From an uncultured Prevotellaceae bacterium (GTDB taxonomy: Bacteria > Bacteroidota > Bacteroidia > Bacteroidales > Bacteroidaceae), in NCBI GenBank assembly GCA_946405805.1, contig CAMJIL010000008.1, positions 1-63,978 of the forward strand: a stretch of DNA of 63,978 nt. The letters are read 5' to 3'. Of this stretch, positions 62,541 through 63,978 are shown piece after piece; the first letter of the stretch is position 1, and each line of letters starts with the position of its first letter. The position numbers and the translations under genes were made by a program. Below the pieces are notes generated by a model that had not been told where the DNA came from, did not search any database, and saw nothing but the letters and a program-made list of their open reading frames with translations.

Positions 62541-63978
62541 ATGCAAACATTAAGATTTCAAGTAGTAGGAGAGGCGTTCAAGAAGAAGCCGCTCGCAGTA
62601 GAAACACCAAGTGAGAGACCTTCTGAGTATTACGGTTGCAAGGTGTTCAACCGTGAGAAGATGTATAAGTATCTTCCAAAGGATGTCTATGAAAAGATGA
62701 TTGATGTCATCGACAACGGTGCACGTCTGGAACGTGACATAGCTGACGCTGTTGCTGCCGGCATGAAGCAATGGGCTACGGAGAATGGCGTGACACACTA
62801 TACGCACTGGTTCCAGCCTCTGACAGAGGGCACTGCCGAGAAGCACGACTCTTTCGTGGAGCATGACGGCAAAGGCGGCATGGTGGAGGAGTTTTCGGGA
62901 AAACTGCTCGTGCAGCAGGAACCTGATGCCAGTTCTTTCCCATCGGGCGGTATCCGCTCTACTTTTGAGGCACGCGGTTATTCTGCGTGGGACCCTACAT
63001 CGCCTGTCTTCATCATCGACGACACGCTGTGTATCCCTACCGTATTCATATCATACAGCGGCGAGTCACTGGACTATAAGGCACCGCTCTTGCGTGCACT
63101 GCATGCCGTGAACGTGGCTGCTACGGAGGTGTGCCATTATTTTGACCCGGAGGTGAAGAAGGTGACCTCAAACCTCGGCTGGGAGCAGGAGTACTTCCTT
63201 GTTGACGAGGGCCTATATGCCGCACGTCCTGACCTGCTGCTCACGGGCCGCACACTGATGGGACACGACTCTGCAAAGAACCAGCAGATGGACGACCACT
63301 ACTTCGGCAGCATACCGGAGCGCGTAGCTGCCTTCATGCGTGAACTGGAGATAGAAGCTCTGCAACTGGGCATACCTTGCAAGACACGTCATAACGAGGT
63401 GGCACCAAACCAGTTTGAGCTGGCACCGATATTTGAGGAGACAAATCTTGCCGTTGACCACAACATGCTGATAATGTCAGTAATGAAGCGCGTGGCCCGC
63501 AAGCATGGTTTCCGCGTGCTGCTGCACGAAAAGCCTTTCGCAGGCATCAACGGTTCGGGTAAGCATAACAACTGGTCTTTGAGCACCGACAACGGCATCC
63601 TCTTGCATGCACCAGGCAAGACACCGGAGCAGAACCTGCGCTTTGCTACCTTTATAGTAGAGACGCTGATGGGTGTGTATAAGCACAACGGTCTGCTGAA
63701 GGCCAGCATCATGTCGGCAACAAATGCTCATCGTCTCGGAGCAAACGAGGCACCTCCTGCAATCATCTCTTCTTTCCTTGGAAAACAGCTCACCGAAATG
63801 CTCGACCACATCGAGAAGGCTGACAAGAACGATGCCTTGGCAATGGGTGGTAAGCAGGAAATGAAGATGGATATTCCGGAGATACCGGAGTTGCTTATCG
63901 ACAATACTGACCGTAACCGCACGTCGCCATTCGCATTCACCGGCAACCGCTTCGAATTCCGCGCTGTAGGTTCTGAGG
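62541..63978 (+). CDS. glnN: Glutamine synthetase type III (3' end outside window)
   Basis: The first 479 codons of a GlnN-type glutamine synthetase (family length about 730) are present and the gene runs off the window. It condenses ammonia and glutamate to glutamine. Typical GSIII motifs are FPSGGIRSTFEARGYSAWD, SNLGWEQEYFLVD (metal-binding Glu), RHNEVAPNQFELAPI and INGSGKHNNWS. ATG 62541 follows a repeat-rich leader without a Shine-Dalgarno sequence. It lies 127 bases after the outer-membrane protein gene and probably shares the PII-amt promoter or has its own. Confidence 0.96.
   Translation, partial: MQTLRFQVVGEAFKKKPLAVETPSERPSEYYGCKVFNREKMYKYLPKDVYEKMIDVIDNGARLERDIADAVAAGMKQWATENGVTHYTHWFQPLTEGTAEKHDSFVEHDGKGGMVEEFSGKLLVQQEPDASSFPSGGIRSTFEARGYSAWDPTSPVFIIDDTLCIPTVFISYSGESLDYKAPLLRALHAVNVAATEVCHYFDPEVKKVTSNLGWEQEYFLVDEGLYAARPDLLLTGRTLMGHDSAKNQQMDDHYFGSIPERVAAFMRELEIEALQLGIPCKTRHNEVAPNQFELAPIFEETNLAVDHNMLIMSVMKRVARKHGFRVLLHEKPFAGINGSGKHNNWSLSTDNGILLHAPGKTPEQNLRFATFIVETLMGVYKHNGLLKASIMSATNAHRLGANEAPPAIISSFLGKQLTEMLDHIEKADKNDALAMGGKQEMKMDIPEIPELLIDNTDRNRTSPFAFTGNRFEFRAVGSE

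Overview
The window reads as a chromosomal segment of a Bacteroidales bacterium, most likely Prevotella or a close relative. The evidence is paired SusC/SusD genes, many lipoproteins with acidic residues just after the lipobox Cys, promoters of the Bacteroidetes type (TTG, about 20 bp, then TAnnTTTG), near absence of Shine-Dalgarno sequences, a type III glutamine synthetase and an LL-diaminopimelate aminotransferase. No tRNA, rRNA, CRISPR array, insertion sequence or prophage was seen.

Layout. (1) 1-1161: end of an unknown gene, a terminator, a short palindromic array and comF. (2) 1162-23348, plus strand: an 11-gene surface locus with two SusC/SusD pairs, three fasciclin-domain lipoproteins and a duplicated cassette of Ig-like/fimbrillin-like lipoproteins, with no glycosidase, peptidase or regulator next to it. 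(3) 23349-23653: two converging terminators around an 11-bp-period repeat. (4) 23654-33111, minus strand: a six-gene operon that looks like a synthase-dependent exopolysaccharide system (HEAT protein, processive GT2, TPR plus YaiO-type barrel, DUF4838 protein, DUF1573 lipoprotein, unknown lipoprotein). (5) 33229-38659: small lipoprotein, 21-bp-period palindrome array, rnhB, membrane pyrophosphatase, a PD-(D/E)XK nuclease and a PheC-like lipoprotein. (6) 38749-63978: a nitrogen/glutamine island. On the minus strand lie amt, pyrG, purF, asnB, carA and a half-length carB. On the plus strand lie gltB, gltD, dapF and dapL and later a PII gene, a second amt, an outer-membrane protein and glnA (type III, cut by the window end). 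A TraB/GumN protein, a candidate structured RNA, a 41-bp repeat array and a DUF6261-like gene lie between the two parts.

How the genes fit together: the last region brings in ammonium (two Amt), senses nitrogen (PII), fixes it as glutamine (GlnN) and glutamate (GltBD), and spends glutamine nitrogen in CTP, purine, asparagine and carbamoyl-phosphate synthesis and in DAP/lysine synthesis.

The most unusual signals are: (a) short simple repeats and GC-rich palindromes fill almost every gap between genes from about 25 kb onward, and the same families occur inside conserved enzyme genes as in-frame peptides (carA, carB, purF, gltB, gltD, dapF); (b) the octamer CAAAATGT recurs at exact 31-bp spacing upstream of the PII-amt-glnA genes and again, with one mismatch, between amt and gltB, a candidate nitrogen operator; (c) several intergenic arrays have periods near whole helical turns (11, 21-22, 41 bp); (d) carB ends at the boundary between its two synthetase halves; (e) the exopolysaccharide-like operon and the fasciclin/SusCD locus have no assigned product or substrate.
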